The notes under the pieces: generated by a model
Seen by the model: only the letters and a program-made list of their open reading frames with translations
Told to the model about the DNA's origin: nothing
Databases searched by the model: none
Assembly (NCBI GenBank): GCA_039583875.1
Contig: CM077162.1
Span: forward strand, 112,436,589 to 112,500,588
Source of the DNA: Platanthera guangdongensis
Taxonomy: Eukaryota; Streptophyta; Magnoliopsida; Asparagales; Orchidaceae
Reading direction: 5' to 3'
Length of the DNA: 64,000 nt
Made by a program: the position numbers and the translations under genes
Shown: one piece after another, positions 10,214 to 20,480 of the stretch
Layout: each line of letters opens with the position of its first letter
Position numbering within the stretch: the first letter of the stretch is position 1

Positions 10214-11288
10214 ATGCCTACTACACCTCCTTCAGCGGAAACCATCAGGATGGTGGCTGAAGCCGTATTTATGATGATTAATGCCCAAACTGTATGGCAA
10301 ATGCACCACGCACCTAATATCGTGGAGTAAGAACCGGTTAGGGCGGCAGAGCTGAGAGTGGTGGAGCGCGCAGCAGTTGATCTGGTAGAGCCGAGGGGAG
10401 CTACGGTGAAGCATCTTAAGCAGGTAATGGGCTTTCATCCCCCAGTATTTGACGGGACTGGAACGCCAGCTCAAGCTGAGGACTGGCTCTCTACGAGAAA
10501 GAGGGTTTTGATAGCCACGTTAACTGAGGAGTGGAAGAAGACCACCATAACGACTTTTCTTTTGGTGGGTGAAGCGAGGCTATGGTGGGATGAGTTGGAG
10601 TTTCATCTCTTAGTGGGTAGGCAGCTTGCTGATGTGCCTATGGAGGAATTTTCAAGATTGTTCCTAGCCAGATATGTACCCTCTGCTCAGAAGCTTGAGA
10701 TGGAAAACCAATATCTTTGGTTGACTCAGGGATCTAGAAGCGTGGACGACCTCCACGAGTTTACACAGTTGGGTCGGTATGCTGGGGCTATGTTTACGGA
10801 AGAGGAGAGGAAGACCAACCGATTTTATGAGGGTCTTCGTGGTGACCTACAGTTACTCCTTGTTGGGCCTAAGGCGCAGGGCTTCCTAGGCTGGGTCAAC
10901 TCGGCCCAGTCTTTGGAAAAGGTTGTTAAGAGGGTGCAAGAGAAGAAGGACCCAGGAGAAAAGAAGGCAGAGTTCAAAGTGCCTAATGTAAAGTCAGGAT
11001 TCCGTAGATGGAGCAAGAAGCAGAGGACTTCAAACTCAGTCCCTTCGTCTGGTGCGTCAGGGGCAACCACAAGTCGAGTCCCATGAGCTTGCTACAACTG
11101 TGGAAAGACGGGGCATTTTGCTCGTGAGTGTTGGAGCGGACGTGCAAAGTCCGAGAGGAAGTCTGGAGCGACTAATGAGGAGAAAGGCAAGACGGTGGTG
11201 TCAACCGCGTCCCATCATGCTCCAGTCAAGCCCAGAGTTTATAATCTTGGTCTACAAGAGGCCATAAAGCAAGTTGACGTGGTGATAG
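10214..11288 (+). pseudogene. Gag pseudogene (Tekay-like copy 2)
   Basis: ATG at 10214 opens a frame (MPTTPPSAETIRM) that meets a TAA at 10328-10330 and continues as the main gag frame from 10358. Retrotransposon gag domain about 10420-10900, basic linker, then TGA at 11084-11086 and, in the same frame, an intact zinc knuckle CYNCGKTGHFAREC at about 11092-11133. It ends at a G followed by a strong donor-like GTATGAGT. Apart from the two stops the frame is continuous for about 1.07 kb. Confidence 0.82.
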
Positions 11289-11366
11289 GTATGAGTTAAT
11301 TTATAGCAGATTAACTTTTGTAGTTGTTACCTCTTTTATGTGTTAGCTTACTTATGTTGTTGCTAG
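11289..11366 (+). other. Putative 78-nt intron between gag and protease (copy 2)
   Basis: Begins GTATGAGT, ends TTGTTGCTAG. Both flanking frames are open, and removing the 78 nt joins a Val-Val-Ile-Gly gag end directly to Phe-Val-Leu-Ile leading into the protease. Without removal the frame hits a stop within four codons. The same GT...AG block of similar length exists in the diverged copy 1. Introns are known in some Ty3/gypsy lineages (Ogre); I do not know one described at this place in Tekay-like elements. Confidence 0.6.
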
Positions 11367-11707
11367 GATTTGTATTGATTCTCGATTGTCCGGCGAGAGC
11401 CTTGTTTAATATGGGAGCTTCACATTCCTTCTTATTCGAACAATTTGTGACGCACATCAGGGTCCATCCCTCGATGGCAAAAGACAAGTTGGATGTGTTG
11501 TTGCCCAATGGGTGCTCAATGCGTGCGGATAAGGTCTGTGTAGTCAAGGTTCGAATTGGGGATCAGGAGTTTGATTTGCGAGCGTTGATTCTACCGTTAG
11601 TAGAGTTCGATGTAATCTTTGGTATGGACTGGCTCTCGAAACAGTGAGCTTACATTGATTGCAATCGAAAGGAGGTTAAGTTGGGATTAAATTCTGAACG
11701 ATAGACT
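11367..11707 (+). pseudogene. Aspartic protease pseudogene with lost catalytic Asp (copy 2)
   Basis: Same domain as in copy 1, but the active-site triad DTG reads NMG (LFNMGASHSF, about 11401-11430). With Asp replaced by Asn the enzyme would be inactive even if expressed. The FGMDWL motif is kept near 11620. A TGA at 11645-11647 and a TAG near 11702 break the frame. Confidence 0.82.
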
Positions 11708-13278
11708 ATGTTTGCAGGCATGGATGGATCAGGGAAAGTTTTGATGTCGGCCCTTCAGGTGGTTAAGGCAGTTCGGTCTGGGGCAGAGCTGTTTGTCACT
11801 CTAGTGCAGACTTCGACGCCTAAGCCAAGTCTGGACAGTATCCCAGTTGTGTCTGAGTATCCTGATGTGTTTCGAGATGATCTCCCAGGAGATCCTCCTA
11901 AGCGGGAGATTGATTTTACTATTGAGCTGGTACCAGGTGCCAAACTGGTGTCACGCTCCCCTTATCTGATAGCGCCAAAATAGAAGGTTATGTGCGTCCA
12001 AGTTTATCGCCTTGGAGCACACCGGTTCTCTTCATTAAGAAGAAAGATGGGAGCTTGCGGCTTTGTATCGACTACCGGGAATTGAACAAGACTACGAATA
12101 AGAATAAGTATCCGATCCCGAGAATTGACGATCTGTTTGATCAGTTGGTTGGGTCAACGGTATATTCGAAGTTAGATCTAAAGTTCGGTTACTACCAATT
12201 GAGGATAAGGGAGAGCGATATCCCAAAGACAGCATTCAGTACACGATTTGGGCATTACGAGTTCACGGTCATGTCGTTTGGTATGACCAATGCGCCATCC
12301 GTGTTTATGGATCTGATGAACAGGACGTTCAGAGAGTACCTGGACCGTTTTGTGATAGTATTTATCGACGATATCCTGGTGTACTCGCAGTGTGAAGAGG
12401 ATCACTACAATCACCTGCACATGGTGTTGGAGACGTTGAGGAGAAACCAGTTGTATGCTAAGCTCTCCAAGTGTGAGTTCTGGTTATCCTCAATAGCGTT
12501 CCTTGGTCATGTTGTTAGCGGAGAAGGGATAGCTGTGGATCCAGCAAAGATAGTGGCGATATTGGAGTGGCCTACTTTGACTACAGTGGCGGAGGTCCGG
12601 AGCTTTCTAGGGCTTGTTGGCTACTACAGGCGCTTCGTAGAGAACTTCTCGCGGATAGCGCTACCACTCACGACTTTTACTAGGAAGAATCAGAAGTTTG
12701 TGTGGTCTTCGGAGTGCGAACAGGCTTTTGAAGAGTTGAGGAGGCGGTTGACCACAGCGCCTATTTTATGTTCCCCAAGTGGAACCGAAGGGTTCGAAAT
12801 CTATAGTGATGCTTCAGGCAGTGGTTTGGGCTGTGTTCTGCTACAGCATGGGAGTGTGATAGCCTACGGTTCATGACAATTGAAAGCTCACGAGAGAAAT
12901 TATCTGGTCCATGACTTGGAGTTAGCGGCCGTGATATTTGCTTTAAAGTTGTGGAGGCACTATCTGTATGGTGTGAAAGTCGATATATACACCGATCATA
13001 GGAGCTTGAAGTACCTATTAGATCAATAGGATCTGAACATAAGGCAGCGGAGGTGGATGGAGTTCCTAGGGGACTACAGCTTCAAGATACATTATGTGCC
13101 AGGGAAAGGTAATGCAGTGGCGGATACGTTGAGTCGTAAGGTTCCTGCACAGGACAACTGGTTATCGGTACATAATGAGAGATTGGTCCATGAGTTGGAG
13201 GCTTTAGAGATATCTTGCGTCGACAAGCAGTCTAGTATTGAGGCGAAACTGTTTGGACCGAGGTGCAGTGTGACCTAG
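11708..13278 (+). pseudogene. RT-RNase H pseudogene (copy 2)
   Basis: RT motifs [32 protein letters not shown] and FIDDILVYS (catalytic DD near 12370), then RNase [11 protein letters not shown] (about 12803) and [10 protein letters not shown] stop and a small deletion near 11981-11990 remove the linker that copy 1 still has. A TGA at 12874-12876 stands where copy 1 has CGA, a C-to-T change. A TAG at 13027-13029 replaces a Lys codon. The frame is lost near 13245 and the product of that frame ends at 13278. Confidence 0.85.
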
Positions 13279-14710
13279 CTGATAGAGTTCGGTGGGCTTT
13301 GATTCAGGATAACAGCATGAAGTAGATCTTGGATGAATCATATGACGGGTCAAATTCCCAGTTTGTTGTTGAGGATGGGTTTCTAAGGAAGGACGGTCGC
13401 CTATGAGTTCCTAGTGCGGATAATCTCTGAGATGAGTTGATGTACGAGGCTCATCATACCAAGTACTCAATCCACCCGGGAAGCACGAAGATGTATAGAG
13501 ACATGAAGAAAATATTTTGGTGGCCAGGATTGAAGAGAAATGTAGCACTTTATGTGGCTAAGTGCCAAACTTGTGCCTTGGTTAAGGAGGGGTGCCAGAA
13601 GCCCGGAGGTTTCTTAAAGTCCTTGCCTATCCCGGAATGGAAATTTGACGACATATCTATGGATTTTGTGCATGGTTTGTCGAAGTCACAGAGGGGAAAT
13701 GACGCCATCTGGGTGGTCGTAGATTGGTTGACAAAGGTGTCGCACTTCATCCCGATCAGGAAGGAAGATTCGGTGGAAAGGTTGGCCAAAAATTATGTGG
13801 AGAATATTGTACGGTTGCATGGTGTGCCCCACAGTATTGTTAGTGATCGAGATGGACGCTTCACATCAAATGACTGGAGGTTGGTGCATAGTTTGTTAGG
13901 TACTAAGCTGTAGTTCAGCACAGCCTTTCATCCGCAGACGGATGGCCAGACCGAGAGGGTCAACCGGACGTTGGAGGACATGCTTCGCATGTGCGTCCTA
14001 GATTTTGGAAAGCAGTGTGAAGATCACATGTACATGGTGGAGTTTGCGTATAACAACAGCTTTCAGGTGAGTATTGGAGTGGCGCCTTTCGAGGCCTTAT
14101 ACGGGAGAAAGTGTCGCACGCCGTTGTCTTGGTTGGAGATGGGCAAGTCAAAGCTTTACAAACGTCAAGCGGTGGAAGATGCCACTTCAGTGATACGGAC
14201 AATTCAGGAATGGTTGAAGATCGCTCAAGACAGACAGTCGAAGTACTATAACGTCAAACATAGGAACGTGGAGTTCAGTGTTGGTGACTCGGTGTACTTG
14301 AAAATCAAGCCGTTCAAGGGTGTCTCGCTGGTTCGATGCTTGAAGAAGCTCAGTCCGAGATACCTTGGACCATTTGAGATCCTGGAGCGTGTTGGCGAAG
14401 CAGCGTATAGATTGAAGCTGTCGGTGGAGTTGAGTGGGCTACACAATGTGTTCCATGTATCGGTGTTGCGTAAGGCGGTGAAAGAGCCTTCGCAGATAGT
14501 TACAGTTGATCAAGTGCCAGTTGATTACGAGTTGATGACAAAGGTCAAGCCTATACGTATAGAAGACATTAAAGTCAAGTGACTCCGCAACAAGGATATC
14601 TGAATGGTTAAAGTCTGTTGGGATAATTGCGGACGTGAGGAGCTTTCTTGGGAGCGAGAGCAAACTATGCTGAAGGAATACCCCGAGTTGTTTCGTTTAG
14701 GTAACTTGTA
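13279..14710 (+). pseudogene. Integrase with C-terminal module, pseudogene (copy 2)
   Basis: Zinc finger HHTKYSIHPGSTKM plus CQTC (about 13449-13580), catalytic D in SMDFVHGL, D in VSDRDGRF (about 13844), E in TERVNRTLEDML (about 13954). Stops interrupt before the zinc finger, at 13911-13913 and at 14580-14582. The end has the VKVCWDN...ELSWER module as in copy 1. Expression as one protein is impossible; all domains are nevertheless recognisable. Confidence 0.83.
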
Positions 14711-14764
14711 ATTTTGTGTATCTTTACTTAATTTCGAGACAAAATTCCTTAAGTGCGGGAGATT
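14711..14764 (+). promoter_or_regulatory. Region before 3' LTR with degenerate polypurine tract (copy 2)
   Basis: AAATTCCTTAAGTGCGGGAGATT leads into the LTR; the purine tract AAGTGCGGGAGA is partly eroded compared with copy 1. Confidence 0.55.
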
Positions 14765-14830
14765 TGTAATGCCCCGAAAGTTGTATTTGAGTTGGTCGCA
14801 TAAAAAGGAATTTTGGTGCCTATATAGGGG

Positions 14831-15117
14831 TACACGGCCTAGGACACGGGCGTGTCCAAGGCCGTGTCTGGCTGGTGTAATGGCCGTTTTTGTCCCGAGA
14901 AGGACACGGCAAGGAACACGGCTTAATGACACGGGCATGTCATTTGACACGGGCTTGTCATTTGACACGGGCGTGTGCCTACCCATGTCAGTACCCGTGT
15001 TCAGCAGGGTCGTGTCAGGTTGCGTGGTGGTTATATGTGACACGCCCCCGGACACAGGAGTGTCGAGGAATCTGACACGGGCGTGTCGAGTGGGACATGG
15101 GCGTGTCTGAGCCTATG
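14831..15117. repeat. Palindrome cluster GACACGGGCGTGTC in U3
   Basis: At least ten copies or variants of ACACGGGCGTGT / GACACGGGC / ACACGGCC within 290 bp, including four in a row at 14930-14980 (TGACACGGGCGTGTG and TTTGACACGGGCTTGTC types). It occupies the U3 position where copy 1 has TCGACGATCGGGCC repeats. Confidence 0.92.
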
Positions 15118-15161
15118 TGAGTCTTTCTGTTCGACGATCATGCCTGGATCGAGGCACACGG

Positions 15162-15350
15162 TATAACGGTTCAGGCCCATCCCATGGGAACCCGCTGGCA
15201 CCGCCGGCCTACCAGGGTCCAGACCTGGGCCCACCACTGGTAGTCAGCCTTTCACATTCAAGCCTGCATGCCATGCACCCCAACCCCTCTCCGGCCTGTT
15301 TATCAGCACGGTAAGTTGTTGCCGCTGGTTCCCGAACCCAGGACCTTGAT
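15162..15350 (-). repeat. SINE-like unit 1 (minus; head truncated)
   Basis: Runs from TATAACGG to AGGACCTTGAT. Lacks the A-box head present in units 3 and 5, so it fuses directly to unit 2. Confidence 0.75.
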
Positions 15351-15579
15351 TGGTGATGAGGGAGTGGCAGAAAGCTCTCTTATCAAGGTCCTGGGTTCGA
15401 GACCTAGTGGCAACAACCTACCGCTGCTGATAAACAGGCGCGGAGAGGGGTTGGGGTGCATGGCCTGTAGGCTTGAATGTGAAAGGCTGACTACCAGTGG
15501 TGGGCCCGGGTCTGGACCCTGGTAGGCCGCCGGTGCCCGCGGGTTCCCATGGGATGGGCTTGGATCATTATAAAAAGTG
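15351..15579 (+). repeat. SINE-like unit 2 (plus; head truncated)
   Basis: Starts within the head (TTGGTGATGAG), B box at 15394-15404, ends TATAAAAAGTG. Confidence 0.75.
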
Positions 15580-15813
15580 CACTTTTTATAACGGTCCAGG
15601 CCCATCCCATGGGAACCCGCTGGCACCACCGGCCTAACAGGGTCCAGACCCGGGCCCACCACTGGTAGTCAACCTTTCACATTCAAGCCTGCAGGCCATG
15701 CACCCCAACCCCTCTCCGGCCTATTTATCAGCACGGTAGGTTGTTGTCGCTGGGTCTCGAACCCAGGACCTTGATAAGAGTGCTTTCTGCCACTCCCTCA
15801 TCACCAACTGAGC
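15580..15813 (-). repeat. SINE-like unit 3 (minus, full)
   Basis: Tail CACTTTTTATAAC at left, head ...CACCAACTGAGC at right. Confidence 0.8.
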
Positions 15814-15814
15814 A

Positions 15815-16048
15815 GCTCAGTTGGTGATGAGGGAGTGGCAGAAAGCGCTCTTATCAAGGTCCTGGGTTCGAGACCCAGCTACAACAACCTACCGTGCTGA
15901 TAAACAGGCCGGAGAGGGGTTGGGGTGCATGGCCTGCAGGCTTGAATGTGAAAGGCTGACTACCAGTGGTGGGCCCGGGTCTGGACCCTGGTAGGCCGGC
16001 GGTGCCAGCGGGTTCCCATGGGATAGGCCTGGACCGTTATAAAAAGTG
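15815..16048 (+). repeat. SINE-like unit 4 (plus, full; A and B boxes)
   Basis: A-box-like CTCAGTTGG at 15816-15824 and B box GGTTCGAGACC at 15865-15875; ends TTATAAAAAGTG. The best single copy for a consensus. Confidence 0.8.
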
Positions 16049-16282
16049 CACTTTTTATAACGGTCCAGGCGCATCTCATGGGAACCCGCTGGCACCGCCG
16101 GCCTACCAGGGTCCAGACCCGGGCCCACCACTGGTAGTCAGCCTTTCACATTCAAGCCTGCAGGCCATGCACCCCAACCCCTCTCTGGCCTGTTTATCAG
16201 CACGGTAGGTTGTTGTCGCTGGGTCTCGAACCCAGGACCTTGATAAGAGAGCTTTCTGCCACTCCCTCATCACCAACTGAGC
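16049..16282 (-). repeat. SINE-like unit 5 (minus, full)
   Basis: Mirror of unit 4, same length. Confidence 0.8.
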
Positions 16283-16283
16283 T

Positions 16284-16503
16284 GCTCAGTTGGTGATGAG
16301 GGAGTGGCAGAAAGCGCTCTTATCAAGGTCCTGGGTTCGAGACCCAGCGGCAACAACCTACCGTGCTGATAAACAGGCCGGAGAGGGGTTGGGGTGCATA
16401 GCCTGCAGGCTTGAATGTAAAAGGCTGACTACCACTGGGCTGCCTACCAGTGGTAGGCCGGCGGTGCCAGCGGGTTCCCATGGGATGGGCCTGGACCGTT
16501 ATA
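16284..16503 (+). repeat. SINE-like unit 6 (plus; internal deletion)
   Basis: B box at 16334-16344. A short stretch around the GGTGGGCCCGGGTCTGG segment is missing or rearranged near 16432-16460. Ends CCGTTATA without the A-rich tail. Confidence 0.75.
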
Positions 16504-18038
16504 CGCGGCCTGGGACATGGCAGTGTGCCAAGCCGTGTTCGGCCCAGGTCTGTTGATTTTTGAGCGGATCAGAGCCGTTCGATTTCTTTATTTTAGATCT
16601 AACGGCCCAGGTGGTTTCCTGCTCTGTTAAGGTCGTGAATGGGAGTTGAATCCTTCATTTCTCTCCAAAGCTTTCTCTTTCCAAGGAGTTAGAGCAAGGA
16701 GGAAGAAGGAGGAGGATTACGGCCGCCAGCGGAGCATCGGAGCACCGTTTTGAGATCTGAGAGCGCATCCGTGGAGGAAAGATCATTGTGAAGACTTCTA
16801 TCCGTGTAGTTTTTCCATGGCGCCAAAGCGTACTACAAGAGTAACGATTCTCAACTTGAGCGTGTTAAGCTCTTCCTTTTTTGCATAGGGAAAACCCGCT
16901 CCCGCGAGTGTGCGGTGAGTGCGTGGTGTTCCTTGGGGTTGATGTGAATAGTCCCCCTTGTGTTGCATATAGAGTCCGGAATCGAAGTACGGTCATAGGC
17001 ATTGTGTGTGAAGCCTACCCGGACATGTTGGTCTGGATCGGTGATGTTGCATTTGTTATGATTTGTCAGAGAAGACTCTGTGCTTTGGGTTTTCGGGTTT
17101 CTACGCGGTAGATTGCAGCAGGGATCCATGGAGGTTAGCTTAAAGGCGCACCCGAAAAACTGAGCAGAATCATTGTTCTACTAACTTGGTGGTCTGGGAA
17201 CTGGCCTTGAACATAACAAGGTTATGTGATTGTTTGGAAACATTAGGATCTTAGAGAAGCTAGGCTCGTGCGTACGTCTTAAGGTGAACTACGCGGTTGA
17301 GCAACGGGCAAGTGGAATTGGACCTGGGCTATGTGGTTCGGTGCGAGAGACCCGAAAAGGGGACTGGCCGTTGGCATAGTCGGGAGCCTTTGATAGTGGT
17401 CAGGAAGGCTGAAATGCTCATGTTGTTGCCATCCTGAGGGTGGTGGTGAAGACGCTGAAGTGTTGGGATTCACCGTTAATGTGTCCTGAGTGCACGGGGT
17501 GTTTGGCCGGGCGAGCCTACACCTATGGCGAAATATGTTTTTGCATAATTGTTTAGCTGGGCTAATGATATGCAGGGAAGGAGCACCGCCGTTCCGAGAA
17601 AGGGACGTGGTCGTTATAATAAGGTGCTGCGGAGCCGAGTGCAAAATAGCGGGCTGGAACCCATGTTGCCATGCTGGCCCTCGAAGGTCTTAGCGAATAG
17701 TTGTTTTTATTTTGTCATGTGTGGCCGGCCTGCGAGCCGATGTATATAAGACACTATTTGTTAAGTGAACTATTGTAAGGCCATAAGGCCATGTTTCTTT
17801 CAGTGTATTGTTATTTCATTCCAGTGGTAGTGATTGTGGACATTCATGTAAATTGATTATTCAGTTTGGGTTCTTTCTACTTTTAAAGCTTCCGCTAGAA
17901 TTCTCTGTGTTAGGACGAGTAGTCTTAATTAGATAGTTTGGATATTCTTATGTAACCCTTCCGACTATTCGTGGTTTATGGCGTCGGGTTCCAGCTGGAC
18001 CTTCTGTTATATGCCATGTGACGGATGGGACTGTTACA

Positions 18039-19960
18039 CGGGGCATCCACAATCACGAACCTGCAGTTCCGTGACACGCCCCCTAACTTCACATGCAGCC
18101 CCACTCCTCCTTCTACTTCCTTCCTTTCTCCTGAGAAACCAAACAACAGCCCATCGGAAGCTATGACCCTCTTGGTCTCAACCTGCATCTCATCGAAATC
18201 CTTCTAGAAGATCACATTCACGGAGCTCCCATTGTCCACCAGGATCTTGGAGACCTTGAAGTTTTTGACCGCCGTCTGGATCACCAAGGCATCACAGAAC
18301 GGGTCCTTATAATCCGGTATGTCTGCTGAAGAAAATGTAATTTTTTCTTTTGGAGGGGGGACCTGGGAAGACGATGCTACCCCGCTTTGGAACATGGTCT
18401 GGAGGCTCCCCTTTCGAGTTGCCTCAATCCCAACTCCTTCATGGATCACACCGATCTCTCCCCTGGTTCCTACATCCACCCAGTCCTCGCATCTATCTTC
18501 AATTTCCTCCTGCTGCACCTCCTCGATCCTTACTGGCAGAACCTGTCTCCTTAACCCCCTGGCTTCTCTCATTTCTAAGAACTCTGGGTAGGTGTACGTC
18601 GCGTGGCCCTCCTCTTGATGGAAGTCACAGAAAGGCAACGCCACCCTGCCCCTTCTCCCTTCTCCACCATCTCCCCTTCCAGCTCCTCCTCGAGCTCCTC
18701 TCCTTCCTCCTCTACCTCGACTGACCTCCATCGTCTCCTGCTGATGTGGGAAATGACCCCTCAGCTCCTGCCTCTATGCCGGCTGATCGAACCTCCTCGA
18801 CTCACAAAAGTGGTCTCTTCCCTGGAAACCTCCTCCTAGCTCCAGGAGGCGCCCCTCCTGAGGCCTCCAACATAACCGGTTGTTCGGCTCCCAGGCCCCC
18901 CGTCCTTGGTGCAGTACTTGCTGCCCTTGTCCTCGGGGCTCTTCCCTCCTCCTCTGTTCTCTATGCTCCCTCCGCCTTCCTGCTTCCGGCTCCTTGACAT
19001 CATCCTCCGCCAACCTGGCCAGCTTCCTTGCAAATGGCGGATTGGCCCTCTCGAAGTCTGTCTCCTTCACCGCTCTCTCCATGAGTTCCTTAAAGGAGAG
19101 GGGGGGGGGTACACTCTTCAACTCCATGCTAAAGAAACCTGGCCTCAGTCCCAGATTAAAAGCGAGCATCAGCGTATACTCTGGGACCTCCTGGACCAGG
19201 AGGATCTCCTCCTGAAACCGATCCACATAATGCCCCAACGTCTAGTCTTGCATCTGCCTCACCGCAAACAGGCACTCCGCCTCCTTCTTACGCTTCTTCG
19301 ATGTTGAGAACCTTAATAGGAAACCTCGATGCAGATCCTCGAAACTGTTGATCGAACTTACCGGCAACTGGTGGAACCAGTCCCTGGCCTTCTCCTTCAA
19401 TGTGATGGCAAATAGTCGACACTTGAAGGCATCCGTCATCTGCCTTATTGAAACAACATCTTTAAACCCTGCACATGTTGTACAGGGTCATCCTTTCCCA
19501 AGTAGTAGGACATGTCGGGCTCCCGAAACCCCTCCGACACCGTGGTCAAGATGATGAGCTCACTGAATGGTCTCTCACCACATGCCTGCCGAGAGGGCAT
19601 GTCTCACGGTCTTGGCTGTATGGCCCAATCCGCGAGACCGTGCCCAGGGAAGAGCTCTCACACAGCAGCATCCCTCTCGCCAACTCCTACCGGAATCTCC
19701 TTCCCGGGATGCTGGCCTGGTAAGAGCTCTCGCGCTGCCACGTACATCTCGCCAGCCTCCACCAGAACCTACTCTATGAGGACCTGAGGCGTGGTCCACT
19801 TGCTTCTTGCCAGGAAGGTTAAGCTGATGATCTGCAAGACCTCTAGCCTGAAATCTTCCAGCATCTTCCTCATCGCCTCCTCTCCCCGTGAGGAGAAACC
19901 TCCTGAACTAGATCATTCACCTTCACCTCCTGCCATAGGACTAAACTCAAGCTTTTCTTA
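18039..19960 (-). pseudogene. Gag-protease pseudogene (Tat/Retand-like)
   Basis: On the minus strand a gag domain is readable from about 19439 (CRLFAITLKEKARDWFHQLP and HRGFLLRFSTSKK) through 19238 (HYVDRFQEEILLV), followed by a basic, Arg/Gly-rich linker (about 18950-18660), a degenerate Cys/His motif (FCDFHQEEGHATYTY, about 18640) and an aspartic protease with KILVDNGSSVNVIF at 18245-18204, continuing to 18041 (VIVDAP). Pieces at 18204-18731, 18774-19238 and 19242-19439 lie in one frame, separated only by single stops. A further stop follows the protease motif near 18203. The N-terminus upstream of 19439 is frame-broken. Confidence 0.8.
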
Positions 19961-20263
19961 TATTGGCTACCTTCCACGCTCACCGCACCAGAACTGTTGA
20001 AGCCAAAACTTGACTTCGACAAAAGTTCGAAAAATAGGGGCGTAGCCAACACCTACTCGTCCCAAGCTCTGACCTCCGACTGGTCGTAAAGGACTATAAA
20101 CCGGACCTAAGACACAGCAGGGAGGTCCCACCACTTACCCGGAAGATCTTTGAGAGCATCCCCTCTAAATCCAAAAGCTAGGCTTGGAGCTCCTCAGAAA
20201 GCACAGAAAAATTCTCTCAAGTCCCGAGAAAAATAAGTGCTTCTAAAGAACCCCTATGGGCCT

Positions 20264-20274
20264 ATTTATAGTTT
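20264..20274 (-). promoter_or_regulatory. LTR TATA box (minus)
   Basis: CTATAAATAGG read on the minus strand; the LTR at 24368-26364 has CTATAAATAGACC at the matching place. Confidence 0.6.
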
Positions 20275-20480
20275 TTTGATTTGGATATGCAAATAACCTT
20301 ACTGAGCTGACCTGAAATTACCAGAGTACCCCAGGTTTAGTCTTCCAACAGCCAACCTCCGCTGTTCTGAAGAGTTATATGCAGACCACCAAGGGCAGAA
20401 GGGTAAAATTACCCAGGGTAGAAGAGTAAAATCCCCCTTGGGGGGAGAAATGTAAAAACGGCCTTTTTTCCATGTGGCGA

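Larger units (their letters stand above)
15162..16503. repeat. Chain of six alternately inverted SINE-like units
   Basis: Three head-to-head/tail-to-tail palindromic pairs. Unit junctions: heads meet around CTGAGC/GCTCAG at 15814 and 16283, tails meet at AAAAAGTG/CACTTTTT at 15579/15580 and 16048/16049. The outermost ends are TATAACGG at 15162 and CCGTTATA at 16503. Each full unit is about 230 bp. In plus-oriented units a tRNA-like A box (CTCAGTTGG) is followed 40-50 bp later by a perfect B box (GGTTCGAGACC), which is the promoter layout of tRNA-derived SINEs. The body is GC-rich and the tail A-rich. It lies inside the copy 2 LTR: left flank ...GGCACACGG, right flank CGCGGCCTGGGAC. Confidence 0.85.
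9700..18038 (+). mobile_element. Ty3/gypsy Tekay/Del-like element, copy 2
   Basis: Truncated 5' LTR (9700-9881), duplicated primer-binding site, gag, protease, RT-RNase H, integrase, polypurine tract and a 3.27 kb 3' LTR enlarged by a SINE-like array. The right end (18038) falls inside a minus-strand Retand-like protease frame, which shows that copy 2 inserted into that element. The coding region is broken by stops, a 45-bp-class deletion near 11975 and a frameshift near 13245. Confidence 0.85.
14765..18038 (+). mobile_element. 3' LTR of Tekay-like copy 2 (enlarged by insertion)
   Basis: Starts TGTAATGCCCCG and ends ...GGGACTGTTACA (18038). Without the SINE-like array at 15162-16503 it would be about 1.93 kb, near the 2.1 kb of copy 1. 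The U3 palindromes are of a different type from those of copy 1. The sequence right of 18038 continues as coding sequence of another element on the minus strand. Confidence 0.85.

Noticed and set aside
15303..16208. Several 65-119 codon frames in the SINE-like chain
   Set aside because: They are mirror copies of the same repeat read on both strands, with no domain.
15351..16503. Functional tRNA gene
   Set aside because: A and B boxes are present, but no acceptor stem or cloverleaf of tRNA length can be formed and the unit extends about 150 bp further; SINE-like is the better reading.
18319..19307. Plus-strand frames rich in Ser/Pro/Leu at 18319-19307
   Set aside because: They are antisense shadows of the minus-strand gag-protease, which has recognisable domains in one frame.
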